From assembly GCA_047967505.1 (NCBI GenBank), contig CM106541.1: DNA of 64,000 bases; one strand, given 5' to 3'. The stretch comes from Dipteris shenzhenensis. Taxonomy: Eukaryota > Polypodiophyta > Polypodiopsida > Gleicheniales. Below the pieces are notes generated by a model, which saw nothing but the letters and a program-made list of their open reading frames with translations, ran no database searches and had not been told where the DNA came from. Positions 41,257-52,618 of the stretch are shown piece by piece; the first letter of the stretch is position 1; each line of letters begins with the position of its first letter. Both the position numbers and the translations under genes were made by a program.

Positions 41257-41937
41257 GTAAGATGCACCCTTGGAATCAAAGAAAAAGAGAGTTCAGAAAG
41301 AGAGGAAAAGGAATAATTTTAGATATGGAGTTGGTGTCGTTTTAGTCATTTCCATGATTTGTGTTTTTATGAAGCTATTTGTCTTCCTTCAGTTCCAATA
41401 GATTGGTCAGATTCCAATGTCTTGTGATCAATCTTGACGCACTTCATGAAATGCCCATACCTTGATCCGAGTCCCTATGCAATATTACCCCCTCATTTTC
41501 CCTTTTCTGTAATGATAACTTTTCCATCCTTTAAGTATGCCCTTTCACTCTCTTTTTTGCAGTTTTGATTATCTCCATCTCATAGAGATTTTGAGAGTAT
41601 TGACTTCTCATGAGGTCTTCATTTATCTAGATAGGGTGCCTTTTGAGATGGTGCTCGCGGTTAAGTACTTTGAGCCTGGATTTGGAATGTCATAATCAGA
41701 TGCCTTGGTCTGTCTCCTTTCCTTTTAAACCTGAAGGCAGCTTGCCATTGTATTGCAGAGATGTGCATTGTTTTCTATAAAACATTGCTGAGGATTGCTG
41801 TCACGTCTTCCTCGCTTCTTCCGCTCTCACTATTCTAAGATTCAGGGCAAGCTCTTTCTGTTCTTTCTGTTCTCTCAGGGACTTATGTTATCTCATCCAT
41901 TTCGTTGTTCACCAGGTCAGCTAGTGGTGTATTGGAT
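41257..41937 (+). other. Intron sequence without transposon
   Basis: T-rich single-copy-looking sequence. Several acceptor-like tracts (for example TTTTTTGCAG near 41562) are not followed by helicase-like codons. Confidence 0.5.
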
Positions 41938-42324
41938 CTACTCGATGCTTCCTTGTTCTGGCTTGCTGTCCATTTTGTGCATTTTCTGTTTCATTTTGCT
42001 GATCTTTGCACAGCCTGCCTTGACTTTGCTTTTGACTGCAATTAGATTCTGGGAGAGCTCCTTCAAGTTTTCCTGAGTTTCTGTGTGAGCAGCATGTTTT
42101 CTTGCAGTGCTTTTTGCATTGCCTCCTACATTTGTCCCTTCTTGGATCTGTAGTAAAGGGGGTATGGGGACATGGAGCCCTTTACTTTCAGTAATTTTTG
42201 CATTGCCTCGTACATTGTCCCTTTCTGGATTGGTACTAAAGGGGGTAACATGGAGCCCTTTACTTTTAGTGGGATGGGTCTTCGTGGAATAGACATGGCA
42301 GTGCGTCAAGTCCATGAGGTACAA
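41938..42324 (-). pseudogene. Coiled-coil LINE ORF1-like fragment with an internal duplication
   Basis: An open 128-codon minus-strand frame. The C-terminal half is helical and charged (TQENLKELSQNLIAVKSKVK, then KISKMKQKMHKM), like ORF1 coiled coils. The N-terminal half contains two copies of a 25-30-residue unit (KGLHV...P..NPER/IQEG.NV.GNAK) produced by the DNA duplication at 42107-42268. No domain is firmly recognised; it may equally be chance. Confidence 0.35.
42107..42268. repeat. Imperfect tandem duplication of about 75-90 bp
   Basis: Two copies containing TTTTTGCATTGCCTC(C/G)TACAT, GTCCCTT, GTA(G/C)TAAAGGGGGTA and CATGGAGCCCTTTACTTT. The second is shorter by small deletions. Confidence 0.8.
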
Positions 42325-42956
42325 GCACTTTGAGCAATTGTGGGAGTAGCAATAACATCCTGTGGCGGTGGAAGACAGCGGTAGAGCAGCGAGGCAGACA
42401 GTAACAGCAGTGTTTGGAGTGGCAACTGCAGCAGGAGTAGGTGGTCTGAAACCAGAACTTGATTTCAGTTGAGCTAGTTGGATTGGTGCTGGAATTGTCT
42501 GAAATCGTGTGGAAGGTTCGCGTTTGTGCTAGGTCTGATCAAATGAGGGACTCTGGGTTACTAACCTGAGGGATTCTTGGGATCCCCAATCTGGATGTGG
42601 ATCTGGGATCCGGAGGTGAGGGTCCAGATTGTTGCAGAGTGCATTCTGGATGTGGATCCAGGTTTTGAGTGTGTGGGTCCGGGTTGTTGCAGAGTCCAGT
42701 TCCCAGGTTAGAGATGCCGGGATAGAGATGGTTGCATGGGGTCCAGTATCTGGTGGTTTGTTTCGGTATCGAGGTCCGCGGGAGGCCTCACGGGCCTATG
42801 GGACAAGGTACAAAGTACACCAAAAAAGTGGGAAAACTCACACAAGCCTCAATGGACGGGAGCAAAGAGTGCGCTAGGACCCTTGTTGAGTACTATGCTA
42901 TTCTAAAGAGTATTGTCAAAGAAGCTTGATCCGCATATCTTTTTTTGAAAAAAAGT
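42325..42956 (-). mobile_element. LINE-derived fragments with a hairpin 3' end
   Basis: 42756-42800 on the minus strand reads TCCCATAGGCCCGTGAGGCCT, the LINE 3' hairpin (AGGCC..GGCCT), followed by CCGCGGACCTC. 42913-42942 repeats ORF1-coding sequence also present at 14066-14094 (AGAAGCTTGATCCGCATATC). 42570-42710 holds three variants of a GGATGTGGATC(T/C)GG(G/T)..-GGGTCC(A/G)G motif. No gene. Confidence 0.5.
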
Positions 42957-44060
42957 GATATATTCCATTCAAAACGAATCATACAACAGGTGGGAGAGAA
43001 AGTACTCTATCCCTAGCCTCAACAATATGGCAAAAAAGCCATGGTGGTGGTCTAAAATGCCACGACATCCCAAAAGGGGTCAAATGAAAAAATAATGAGC
43101 AGTCCCATGTCCTCATGAAGGATAAAAGTCTCCCACGAGCTGCCAAAGAGGTGCCTCTACACCGCTCCCACTGACTCCTGAGAGTGAAGATAATCTCCGC
43201 CCAAATGGAAGCGAGAGTGTCAGCCTCCGTGCGTAAATGGCCCCCAAGGACAAAAGAACATTGCGAACACCATATCCGCCATAGGGTAATGCTGGAAATC
43301 ACCTCCCAGGCTGACCTTGTAGGTGAAGTAGGCATGGAATCCTGAGCTGGTACAAGTACCAAAAGTAAATCCTGGGGCTCCATGATGCTGACCTCTGTGG
43401 GACCCCGTCTCTGGCGACGTTGCATGAAGAAACCGTGGTCTCCTGGCTCTGACTCAAAGAGAGCAAAGGCTCCAGATCCTCTCCCCCAAAGGGCAGCGCC
43501 CCATGTCATCAGAAAGGACTCGGATGTAACATATGAGAACAACCTGAAGATACCTGTCCATACCACTTTAGAGCTGGGGCAGCTCTATAAACAATGCTTA
43601 CTAGATTCCTCTGCAAGCTGACAACGCATACACAAGGAGGGTCTACCCATCTGCTGAAGCCAAGTACCCACAGGTATACCGCTATGTATAGTGAGCCAAA
43701 GAAAGTAGGAGACTTTCTTGGCTCTACTGATGCCCCAAAAGTGAGTCTAGTAGCTCAGCAAGAGCTTTGCAGTAAGTCCCTGTGCGTGCCAATGCTGTGA
43801 GGCAGATGATAGGTGATGAGAGTCTCTCTGCTGAAGCTTGTAACCTGCCCTCGTCGAGTACTGGCAAAAGGAAAGAGGACGAACGCCTGCCACCGGAGCA
43901 GGCCACGCCCACTCACTTGGGTCCCAGTTGAGCTCCGCAAGAGGTCGACCTTGAAAAATCCAAAGTCTCCATGTGGGATCCTCTGCAATGGTCAACCTAG
44001 AAGGATGTGTGGCCCATTCCTTACCCAGCCAACCAATGACCCTGACTCTCTGCTAAAGGA
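42957..44060 (-). pseudogene. Family B LINE, C-terminal region and 3' end
   Basis: Minus strand: ICLTALARTGTYCKALAELL near 43830, a finger-like LSRWVDPPCVYALSAC near 43620, and an open 195-codon stretch (43566-42979) with SWEVISSITLWRIWCSQCSF (the ITLWRIW box of LINE C-termini). It ends MEYITFF and a TTTTTTTC/AAAAAAAG tail at 42946-42965. Frame changes break it. At 44060 it joins the truncated end of family A with no tail between, so a deletion or insertion made the junction. Confidence 0.6.
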
Positions 44061-45479
44061 GCTCCTACCTCCTCTGGTGAGTAGTTCAAGTACTCCTCTA
44101 CCTCCCACTTCCTGAACCAATTTCTCAGATCTAGTGCCCATCGAGATGCCAAAATCTTGCTCTTGTTTGTCTTTTGGGGCTTTTGACTTTCTCCCCATGC
44201 CCTCTTTGGCAGCCTTTCAGCATCCATGCCTTTGACCTTTGTAATGTATCTGAGTACCTTCTTTAAAGCATGTAACTCTATGAATAAGCTTCCTGTGTCT
44301 AGAAGTAGCAGAGAGTAGGATGTAGTAGCCTTGATGCCAAGGTGTCTCCTAATAAAAGATTTCTGCATTTTTTCCAAATCATTCCATTTTGAGGATGATA
44401 TACTCCCACCCCACACCTCTACTCCATAGAGCACTATTGGTATCACATACGCCCCAAAAATCATGTTTCGTACATGCCATTTTCTTAAATTGGTATTACT
44501 GCAGTCATTTTCAAATTGGTAATACTTTCCCCATCGTGCATCAAGTCTCCATTGCACACAGCTGCTCCATTTATTATTGGCTGGAATTTTAATGCCTAGG
44601 TATTATAATGAGTGCACTGTATCAACTGGTTGACCCATGTATGAGATTGAGGGGGGCTTGCTTGGCTGTATAGTTTTGACTGTCATGAGTTTAGTTTTGG
44701 TAACATTAACAGCCAGCCCACTTTCCGAATAGAATATGCCGAGTATATCCATCATTTGTTGCATCGTGCTCTCACTATCAGTGAAAACAACCACATCATT
44801 TGCATAAAGAAGCAACCAAATCCCAAAACATGCTAGGTTAAGACTGGACAATTCTCTTTTACATGCTTCTTTGTTCAAGTCTATCAATGCACAAACCAAA
44901 CAAGGTGGGTGAGAGCGGGCATCCTTGTTTGACCCCATATTACTGTAGAATTCTTGTGACATCCTTTGTCATAAAGTCTAAAGACAGTGAACCTTATCTC
45001 CTCGGGCACTTCTATGCATTGCATTCTCTCCCATAGCACGTCTCAAAACTCGGAGGGTGACTAGGTGATCCACCATTGCCCTCTTCTTTTCCTTTTCTGC
45101 CCAAATACTCAACTTTGCCTCTACTATTGTACTATATAGCTTGGCTAGAGTGGGAACATACCATAATGGTTCTTTAGTTTGATAATTGATTGCGGTCACC
45201 CCCCTTGTAAATTGGTTTGATCCAGTTCTCTTGCCATTCTATCGGGAAGCCATATACCAATGCTTGGTTTAATGCCATTAGTATTTGCCTTTGCGTGTGT
45301 TGGTTGGTCCACTTAATAAGTTCTGCCGTGAGATGTAGAGTGTCTGCCGCCTTCCCATTTGCCATTTTCTTTAGGCCATCTTGTACATCCTCCAATGAGA
45401 AAAAGCCTTGAGTGTTGCCAAAGAGAGACATGCTCACCATGGGCCGAGCCTTAGGATGGGTGTAGAGCTGTTGAGCATA
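44061..45479 (-). pseudogene. Family A LINE ORF2: reverse transcriptase and thumb
   Basis: Continues the endonuclease frame after one TAG (45480-45482). FSLEDVQDGLKKMANGKAAD and WIKPIYKGGDRNQLSN (RT entry motifs) come first, then frameshifts around 45190 and 44970. LVCALIDLNKEAC and the active site LLLYANDVVVF, with Asn in place of the first catalytic Asp of YADD, follow. Then LAVNVTKTKLMTV and the thumb region SSKWNDLEKMQKSFIRRHLG. It is inactive because of the breaks and the Asn. The downstream part is nearly identical to 21600-22223. Confidence 0.88.
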
Positions 45480-46736
45480 CTAAAACATCTCTTTTTCTGT
45501 AAAATCTCGCATGATGTCATTTGGCTTTTGTTTAACTCCTCTCCATGCTCTTCTAGGTTGTTTGACAAAGTCAATTGCATCTGTCCATTCCTTTTTCTCA
45601 ATATACAAACGCCTCTTTTTGCGTATGAGAGCATGTAACTGTTTCTCAGCTGCTCTTCTCTCATCTCCCATTGGAATCCCCTTCAGTGCATTCCTAGCTG
45701 CCTTGCACTCAGCATCAAACCAGTCATTACAGGGTAGCCCTTTCTTACGCTCTTTACTGTTCTTTTTGTACCCCAAAACTGACTTGGCTGTGGTGAGAAT
45801 AGCATTCTTCAGTTCTGCCCACCCAAAATTCTGTTTTCCCAGCAGGCATGCCTCTAAACTTCCAGCATACTCCATCTTTTTCGCCTCATTTATTCTATAT
45901 CCACACTCAGCTGCTGTATGCTGCTCAAAAATTGCTGTGGCCAACAATATATTAAGCTCTACATAGAGTGGTTTGTGATCTGAGTCAGGAGACTTCGGGC
46001 CAAGTGAGAAATTGTGGACAAGATTACAAGCTTCCACATGAATCAATGCATAGTCAATTACACTAGCCCCCCCGCTGGCAGGGAAACAAGTAGGGGAATT
46101 GGATTTTGGGAAAAGGGCTGTCCCATTTACCACCACCATGTGCATCCCATTCATCAAGTGCTCCAATGCTGTGCCACGTGCGTTCACCACTTTATCCTCC
46201 GAGCATCTACACCAACCAGGGTCAATGTCTATCTCCTGGTCCTTTATATATTCTTGCTGTGTGGGATATTGAAATTGTGAGTCTCCTATGCGTGCATTTA
46301 AGTCACCAATAAGCATAACATTTCCTTGTTTGCTGAACAGGGCAATATCTAAGCATAGGTCTCCAAATGGTTGGGATGGATCAACCTCATGTCTCTGGTA
46401 GAAGGGGGATTCTCTATGAGGGATGTAGCATCCTGCAATATACAATGGCGGATGGCTTGCGTTTACCATGATCCATATGAAGCGTTTGTGGATGTCATCT
46501 TTGACTATGGAGATCCTGTCATGTAAATGCTCTTTGTATATGCATGCTACCCCTCCTTGCCCTCGTATACCTACTTGCTTTTGCCAGATGGAGTGCACCA
46601 AATAACTATCGATTTTAGGAATCCTGCATATATCCCTTTCCCAAGTCTTTGCAAGAAAAATAATGTCTGCATCATGTAGCACTTCGTTCAATCCAGCCCC
46701 CTTATACCAAGGAAAGCCTCTACAATTCCAAAACAT
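45480..46736 (-). pseudogene. Family A LINE ORF2: endonuclease domain, 418 open codons
   Basis: Starts MFWNCRGFPWYKGAGLNEV and runs open through the exonuclease-endonuclease-phosphatase fold. FLAKTWERD stands in for the ETW box, then GGVACIYKEHLHDRIS, then IGDLNARIGDSQ (catalytic Asp and Asn), and PDSDHKPLYVELN (the SDH catalytic box). The linker ends with NDWFDAECKAARNALKG and WRGVKQKPNDIMRDF. The catalytic residues that can be seen are intact. The LAKTWE in place of LxETW lacks the metal-binding Glu, which should reduce activity. The stop at 45480 separates it from RT. Confidence 0.9.
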
Positions 46737-46791
46737 GATCTTCAGCTTCTTCTGATGGGTCTCATAGGCCTCGTGTTCCTATAAAGCCTGT

Positions 46792-47163
46792 TCAGCTCCT
46801 TGCTTTTTTTTTTTTGACTCGAGGCTCATACATACGTCTCCTTTCTTCTTGCTGCTTGGGGGTGCGGTCTTCTGTCACGTAGAAAGGTGTTCCCTTTAGA
46901 TAAATCCTGCTGCTGTCCAAGATGATTTCCCTCTCGCGTGTGTCAAGCATTGTGCAAACAATTGCCCGATGGCTTGAATTTTCATCCCTCTTTCTTCCTA
47001 CTCGGTGTGCCCCAAAGACCACAACGTCTTGCATGGCAAAATGCTCAGCAAAAAAGTCCCCAACATCCTTTGCAAGTGAGAGGGGTGTTTTCTTTTCTTT
47101 TTCAGGTAGGCCCCGTATGACGATATTCTGTGCTCTTTTTTCTCTCTTTGTACTCATTGGCAT
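46792..47163 (-). pseudogene. Family A LINE ORF1, RNA-binding half
   Basis: KREKRAQNIVIRGLPEKEKK opens an RRM-like domain of the Transposase_22 / L1 ORF1 type. It continues with DVVVFGAHRVGRK, RAIVCTMLDTREREIIL, and IYLKGTPFYVTEDRTPKQQE, matching the order of RRM then C-terminal domain in L1 ORF1 proteins. It overlaps the coiled-coil frame at 47102-47662 in another frame, so one small frameshift divides what was probably a single ORF1 of about 300 residues. Confidence 0.82.
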
Positions 47164-47662
47164 TCATCCCTTCTGATTTTTTTCCCTTGTCTAAATGTGC
47201 ATCTGTCTGTATGTGCCCATTTATCACCTTACTTGCCCATGTCCCTAAGGTGCCTATTTCTTGCTTGCATTCTAATTGAGGCTGCTGTGCCATATTTGCT
47301 CTCATATTTTCCAAGGTCTGTTCTAGCTCAGCAACTTTCTCCTCTTGGATGACAGTCTTTTGCTCCAAAATGTCTATGGAGCTTTCATACATGGCTACCC
47401 TTTGCTCCAAATCTGCATTCTTGTATTCTAGATGTTGGCATTTCAGTGAGAGCTGATGTATCTCTTGTTGTTGACGATCCATTGTACTTTGTAAAGCTGT
47501 TAAAAATGCCCAGATTCCAGCTTCATGAGAGAAGGTGTTTGTTGCATCACCTTGGGCTGACATGAGTGGGGCTGTTAGAATGTTCCCTTGTGCAGGAATG
47601 AATGGGGCTGCCTGTCCATCTAAAATAATGGTGGGTGGCTGAGACATTTCTGTCACTTGCAA
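47102..47662 (-). pseudogene. Family A LINE ORF1, coiled-coil half
   Basis: 186 codons from MQVTEMSQPPTIILDG. Residues about 60-120 are a clear coiled coil (LSLKCQHLEYKNADLEQRV, then DILEQKTVIQEEKVAELEQT). L1-type ORF1 proteins trimerise through such a helix. The last 20 codons are out of frame relative to the RNA-binding half, where the frame should change near 47150. Confidence 0.82.
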
Positions 47663-48050
47663 AGCACTTGTTCTAGTTGGTGTCAGAGAGAGAGTTTTTT
47701 ATACTTGTACTACCTCCAGAGCTCTTTGCCATGGGAGTGGAGTGTGCTGCTAAGCCACTTCTGTTGATTCTTTTGTTGAGGCTAGTGGAAGCCATGTTTA
47801 ATCGTGTGGCGCATCAAGAAACTGACGATTGGCGACACACGCGATAAAAAACAGGTGTAACAGGTATAGAAGTACCAGGGGCGATTAGATGGCGCAAGAG
47901 GATCCTGACGGTCAATCGCATTGGGGTTTTACCTCCCTTTTGGAGCTGATGGTGGCCTTAGATTGGTGATCCGAGTTGAGGAAAGGCTTTGAACTTCAAT
48001 CGCGATCGCTGCGCGCGGCAGATAACAGCAGGACAGATACCACAAACATG
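47663..48050 (-). other. 5' leader of the family A LINE
   Basis: CG-containing sequence upstream of ORF1 (for example GCGATCGCTGCGCGCGGC at 48002-48019), with no open frame. It ends where the tail of the family C copy at 48066 begins. Internal promoter activity is possible but nothing specific is visible. Confidence 0.5.
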
Positions 48051-48055
48051 TATGG

Positions 48056-49290
48056 AGAGAGAGAGAGAGAAAGAAAGAAAGAAAGAAATTTTATTAAAGG
48101 TCCACGGAAGGCCATACATGGCCTATGGGACACAAAATCATCCGAAAGGAAAATACATCATCAACGATGCGCCAACTAGGTGGCCTCATCGTAATACAGC
48201 TAAGATGCCAAAAATGGCTACAAAATCCTAGATACAAAATGAAATGAAATAGAGTATCAAAAATGCCTAGATACAAAATGTAAAATATGAAATATGAGGA
48301 ACATCGTCTTCCCTAACGGGTCTGTGATCCAAAGAAATGATGGAAGTCATGGCCATCGACCATGCCTCCTGCCATGAGTGTGAAGATCTGGGCAAGTGTC
48401 AAGTGGGCTGCTGGCGGTGCCAAGTCTCCATGGAGCAATCTCCTTTGAAAATTTGCCATCATCCTCCGTCGTCTAGAAATAAAGCGACGGGTACGGCCTC
48501 TGTGTAAGATCATCCTGCGGTGCTGCCGGATCATGTCATATGTACATCCTCGGGGTGGAACCATCGGTGCTCTCTGGCAAGATGGGCTATCTTTGTGCTC
48601 ATGGTCCTGCGCCTCGTCTTGCTCCTCATGAATAACCAGGTCTCTGGCAGGGATGCGACGGTGCTCTCTGAGGAATCTCTCTCTGTATCTGGTGATCTCC
48701 CTGATGAACAACGCTAAGCAATACTGATCCTCATACTCCATAATCCGAGAGAGAGGTCCAAATCCGTGCCCAAATAAACAGTGAAATCTGCCACGGATCT
48801 CATAATATAAAGGGCATCTGCAAACAAAGTGCTCCTCAGTCTCCACCTCCCCCATAGTGCAACAAGGGCATATCCTAGTCTCTCGCCTGGGTCTATGTCC
48901 GGTAGCTGTACGATGCATCCTGCCGGCCTCAACGTCTAATCTGTGGGAAGATACCCTGAGCTGGCCCAAGGCAATCCTGAGTGAGTGCGACATATGAACG
49001 CCGATATATCCTGGGGATATGATGAAGCCATCCTCTGAAATCCTGAGAAAATGGTCACGATATGTGGCCATCTTCGTAGGAAGCTCCGTGGGATGAACCC
49101 AAGTGCGAAACGTGTGTAGTTGCAACAAATCTGCCCTGATAACTTGACTGAGCTCATGTCGAGTGAGAGGGAGGCGAGGGGCATCTATGCTGTATCGAAA
49201 TGGTGGCAGCCTATCCATATCCAAGCCCAACGAGGTGAGCCATGTGGAGAGTGTGTGGTACCAACAAAAAGTATGACCTCTCTCCGCTAA
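48056..49290 (-). mobile_element. Family C LINE, 5'-truncated, well preserved
   Basis: Tail (GA)n(GAAA)n at 48056-48087, TTTTATTAAAGG and hairpin AGGCC..GGCCT (plus 48110-48125), in which two pairs are changed together relative to the AGACC..GGTCT form. The 5' end at 49290 adjoins a 57-bp (GA)n run. Confidence 0.88.
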
Positions 49291-49293
49291 CAT
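48313..49293 (-). pseudogene. Family C LINE ORF2 C-terminus, 326 open codons
   Basis: The longest closed open frame of family C in the window. DMDRLPPFRYSIDAPRLPL opens the conserved region. HSLRIALGQLRVSSHRLD follows, then a finger CPCCTMGEVETEEHFVCRC (C-x2-C-x9-H-x4-C), LYYEIRGRFHCLF and FIREITRYRERFLREHRR. Then comes an Arg-rich tail (HRGRTRRFISRRRRMM) not seen in other copies and a end rich in His. It lacks RT because of truncation at the 5' end, so the apparent start is fortuitous. Confidence 0.8.
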
Positions 49294-49354
<61 letters not shown>

Positions 49355-49585
49355 TTAAAGTCTTCGGGAGACCGTGAAGGTCTATGAGACTAGAGATAAC
49401 TGATACAATGAGCATAACGGTGGCGATCTCAAAACGGGCCAGCCAACCGTTTCTACAAAAAGAGGTTATGAAGGACGGTGCGTCTAGTCCTGATACAAAA
49501 AATATGTGTCTACCTCCAGATGGTACGAAAAAGAAGGGGGGGGCACCAAAAATGGGGCAGAGGGTGGAGATACAGTATACATGTG

Positions 49586-49588
<3 letters not shown>
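49291..49588 (-). mobile_element. Family C LINE, very short 5'-truncated copy with (TC)n tail
   Basis: (GA)n at 49291-49348, TTTTTATTAAAGTCTTCGGG, hairpin arms, then about 200 bp of 3' untranslated sequence closely matching 23535-23780. It stops at 49588 where another (GA)n run starts. Confidence 0.9.
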
Positions 49589-49640
<52 letters not shown>

Positions 49641-51249
49641 TTTGTTAGAGTCTTCGGAAGACCGATGGGTCTATGAGACTGAAAGAAAACCTTATACAAA
49701 TCACAGTAAGGGTGGAACTACTGAAATGAGCATCATCACCCGTGCTGAATCCTAAGTCTGATCATACATAATCAAATACATCTGGATGTAACAATGAAAA
49801 GAAAAGGATTGGAGCAGAGCGGAATCCTCCGTATGTCATGTCGCCCTTGTTGGTGCATAGTCGATGATGGGACGCTGGCGCCCGTCAAGGGGCACCGTGC
49901 GTCTCGATCTCCTGGACGAGGCTCGACGCAAGACCAGGGCCACCGTGACTCCCGTGGGGCGTATCCCCGGTCTAAACAATGATGGGAGGTCCCCCAAAGT
50001 GATCTGTGTGTCCCCTCGATGTCTCGTGTGTCGTGGTGCGGTCGTTGGGTCGGGGTTTCTGTCATGTCTATGGCTAGAGACTAGATGATCAATGTCACTC
50101 GATGGGAAGAACTCTGTGATCCTGCTCTGAGAGGTGTCTGATGATATGGCCAAGCTCCATTGCCTGAGTAAGTACTCTATGTGTCGGACCCCCTCGTGAA
50201 TGAAGGCCGCGAGGCATCTCTGATCTGGGTAGGCGAGGAATCTGGAAAGGAACCCGGAGCTGTCTCTGAAGAGGTAGTGGTAGCGACCTTGGATCTCGTA
50301 GTACATTGGGCACCTGAAAATAAAACGCTCCTCCGACTCAACCTCCTGACAGTCGCACAATATGCATAAGCGATGCTCCCTAGGAATCCCCTCTACTCTG
50401 TCGCTCTCTATGTGGAGGCGGTGTGATGATACTCGAAACTGTTCGATGGAGATCCATAGGGAGTGAGGCATATGAAGCTCAGTGTACCCCGGTGGTGTGA
50501 TGAATCCCTCCTTCAAAATACGAAGACAGTAATCTCTGTAGAAACTCAACTTCACTGGAAGCTCCCTCGGCTCCAACCAGATCCTAAAGGTGTGTAGCTG
50601 CAGGAGATCCTATCGAATGACCTGGTTGGTGTGTGGCTCGATTGGGATGGTGGGTGGGAGTACCGGAGGGACGTCTAAACTGTACTGAAAAGGAGGTATC
50701 CTATCAATGTGGAACCCTAGTCTCACAAACCATCTGTGAGTCTGTGCATACTAGCATCACTCGTCTCCCTTTGCTGCTAACCTCATGGAGGAATCGAGAG
50801 CCAACCATGGCAACCTCTGTCTCCCTGATGTGCAGTCCCCATATGATCTAACCCGGTGTAGATATGTGATGGTGTAAAAGGTTGCATCTAGTTGGAGTGG
50901 AGAAGCACCAAACTCGGCCTGAATGATGTGATGTGGTACAAACGGTTTCCCCCGGAATCATCCGTGAGAGCATGAGGATCTGCATGCGCTCCACCCGTGT
51001 CCATTCTATCTCTGACATGTCAGGCGTCCAACAAGGGCTGCCATACATACCGGCTGGTCGGACCAAGGAGTCAAAGAGAAGAGCCTTGGTCCGAGGGTCC
51101 TGGAAGTGGGAGTAGAAGCATTGTCTCTCTAGCCGAGCCAATGAGGCGTATCCCCTGCTCAGTCTGGCCTGCATCGCTGGTCTCATCGTGAAGATCGGGC
51201 CAGAGAAGATGACCCCCAAGTAAGTGTATGAGGATACGATCTCAACTGA
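49589..51249 (-). mobile_element. Family C LINE, 5'-truncated with (TC)n tail
   Basis: (GA)n at 49588-49637, ATTTTGTTAGAGTCTTCGG, hairpin arms, 3' untranslated region, and a 246-codon open C-terminus (50576-49836). Its finger reads CILCDCQEVESEERFIFRC, with Arg where His is expected. Upstream pieces to 51219 (GVIFSGPIFTMRPAMQARLS) belong to the end of RT. The next copy's TTTATTAAAG starts at 51252. Confidence 0.88.
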
Positions 51250-52618
51250 TGGTTTATTAAAGTCTTCGGAAGACCGATGGGTCTATGAGACTGTGAAAAT
51301 CCTGATACAATGAGTTGTGGTAGTGGAGCCACTAAACGAGCATCCATACCAATGCAAAATGCAGAATGGCAGTACTAAGTCCTAAGTACAACATAGTCAT
51401 GTCGATGCTCGACTATATATCAATCTCAGCATCATCATCAGTAGCAGGACATTAGGATGGATGAGGCTGTGGAGGCATGAAGTCGGCAATAGAGTGTTGT
51501 CGACCACTCAAAGGTGCAGTCCTGGCACGTCTCCTGGTCGTAGCTCTACGTCAAACCAGGGCTACTGTGACCCCCGTCGGTTGGGCTCCGACCCTGAACA
51601 AGAAGGGGATGTCCAGAAGTGTGATCTGTGTGTCAACCCTTTGTCTGAGTTGTCGGGTCACAGGCTCCGGGTCACGGTCATTTCGAGGCCGCGTCTCGTG
51701 GGGGTCCGTGTGATCTGGCTGAAAGAATTTGTGATAGAGCTCTGAGAGGGATCAGCCGAGGAAGAAGTCTACTCGTGTCTCCGTGCTCGGAGTATCCTCT
51801 CGCAGTGTCTAAGTACCTCATGAATGCCAAACACCGTTGGTCTGGGTAGGAGAAAGAAAAGAAAGAAAGAAAGAAAGAAAGAAAGAAAATAAATAAATAA
51901 ATAAAATCCCATAGCTATCTCTAAAGAGGCAGTAGAAACGCCCTCGGATCTCATAGTAAACAGGACACTTGAAGATGAAATGCTCCTCTGTCTCAACCTC
52001 CTGCATGTGACACAGTGTGGATATGCGCCTCTCCCTGGGTAGTTGCTCTGCTCTGCCGCTTTCGATGCGAAGTCTGTGTGAAGAGACCGGGAACTACCCA
52101 AGAGAGATCCTTAGCGAGTGGAGTAGGTGGATCTGAGTGTATCCTGGTGGGTCAATGAAATCCTCTGCTGTGATATGTAAGAAGTGATCTCTGTAGAAGC
52201 TAAGCTTCACTGGGAGTTCACTTGGTCCCAATTAGGTCCGAAATGTGTTTAGCTGTAATAGATCCTCACGATAACCTGGTTGACCTCGTGTGATAGGAGG
52301 GGAGAAAACGGAGCATCCATGCTGTAGTGGAAGGGAGATAGTCTATCCATGTGGAGCCCAAGTTGCTCAAACCATCTCTCTGTACGTGCATACCAGCACC
52401 GCTGGTCCCCTCCTGCTGCAAGTACCATAGAAGGAGATAGAGCTATCCATGGTAGCTTGCTACGCCCAGAGGTGTAGTCCCCATATTCCCTGACTCGGTA
52501 CCGATCCACACGGGCCCACTCTGTATCCTACAAGTTTGGCCCCCAACATGGGCTGCCGTACATCCCCGCTGGGCGAACCAAGAAGTCAAAAAGCAACCCC
52601 TTGGTGCGTGGATCCTGA
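51250..52618 (-). mobile_element. Family C LINE, 5'-truncated, with a microsatellite in the coding region
   Basis: 3' end TTTATTAAAGTCTTCGG at 51253 without a microsatellite tail. The (ATC)n is shortened. The C-terminal coding region is interrupted by (GAAA)n(TAAA)n at 51852-51905 where other copies have GAGAGGAAACGGGCC. The finger MQEVETEEHFIFKC survives near 51970. It joins endonuclease sequence at 52618, lacking RT. Confidence 0.85.

Larger units (their letters stand above)
44061..48050 (-). mobile_element. Family A LINE with ORF1 and ORF2, 3' end missing
   Basis: About 4 kb in normal LINE order on the minus strand: a 5' leader (48050-47663), ORF1 in two overlapping frames (47662-46792), ORF2 endonuclease (46736-45480) and RT (45479-44061). 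It is cut within the sequence VEEYLNYSPEEV, where the copy at 20985-22236 continues with another 0.9 kb and a (TTC)n tail. Together the two give the whole element. Confidence 0.85.

Noticed and set aside
41154-41345. 63-codon frame starting MAGLDTAV
   Set aside because: It overlaps the true helicase exon 41199-41256 in the wrong frame.
41562-41650. Possible next helicase exon after TTTTTTGCAG
   Set aside because: None of the three frames resembles the DEVH-box region; stops appear quickly.
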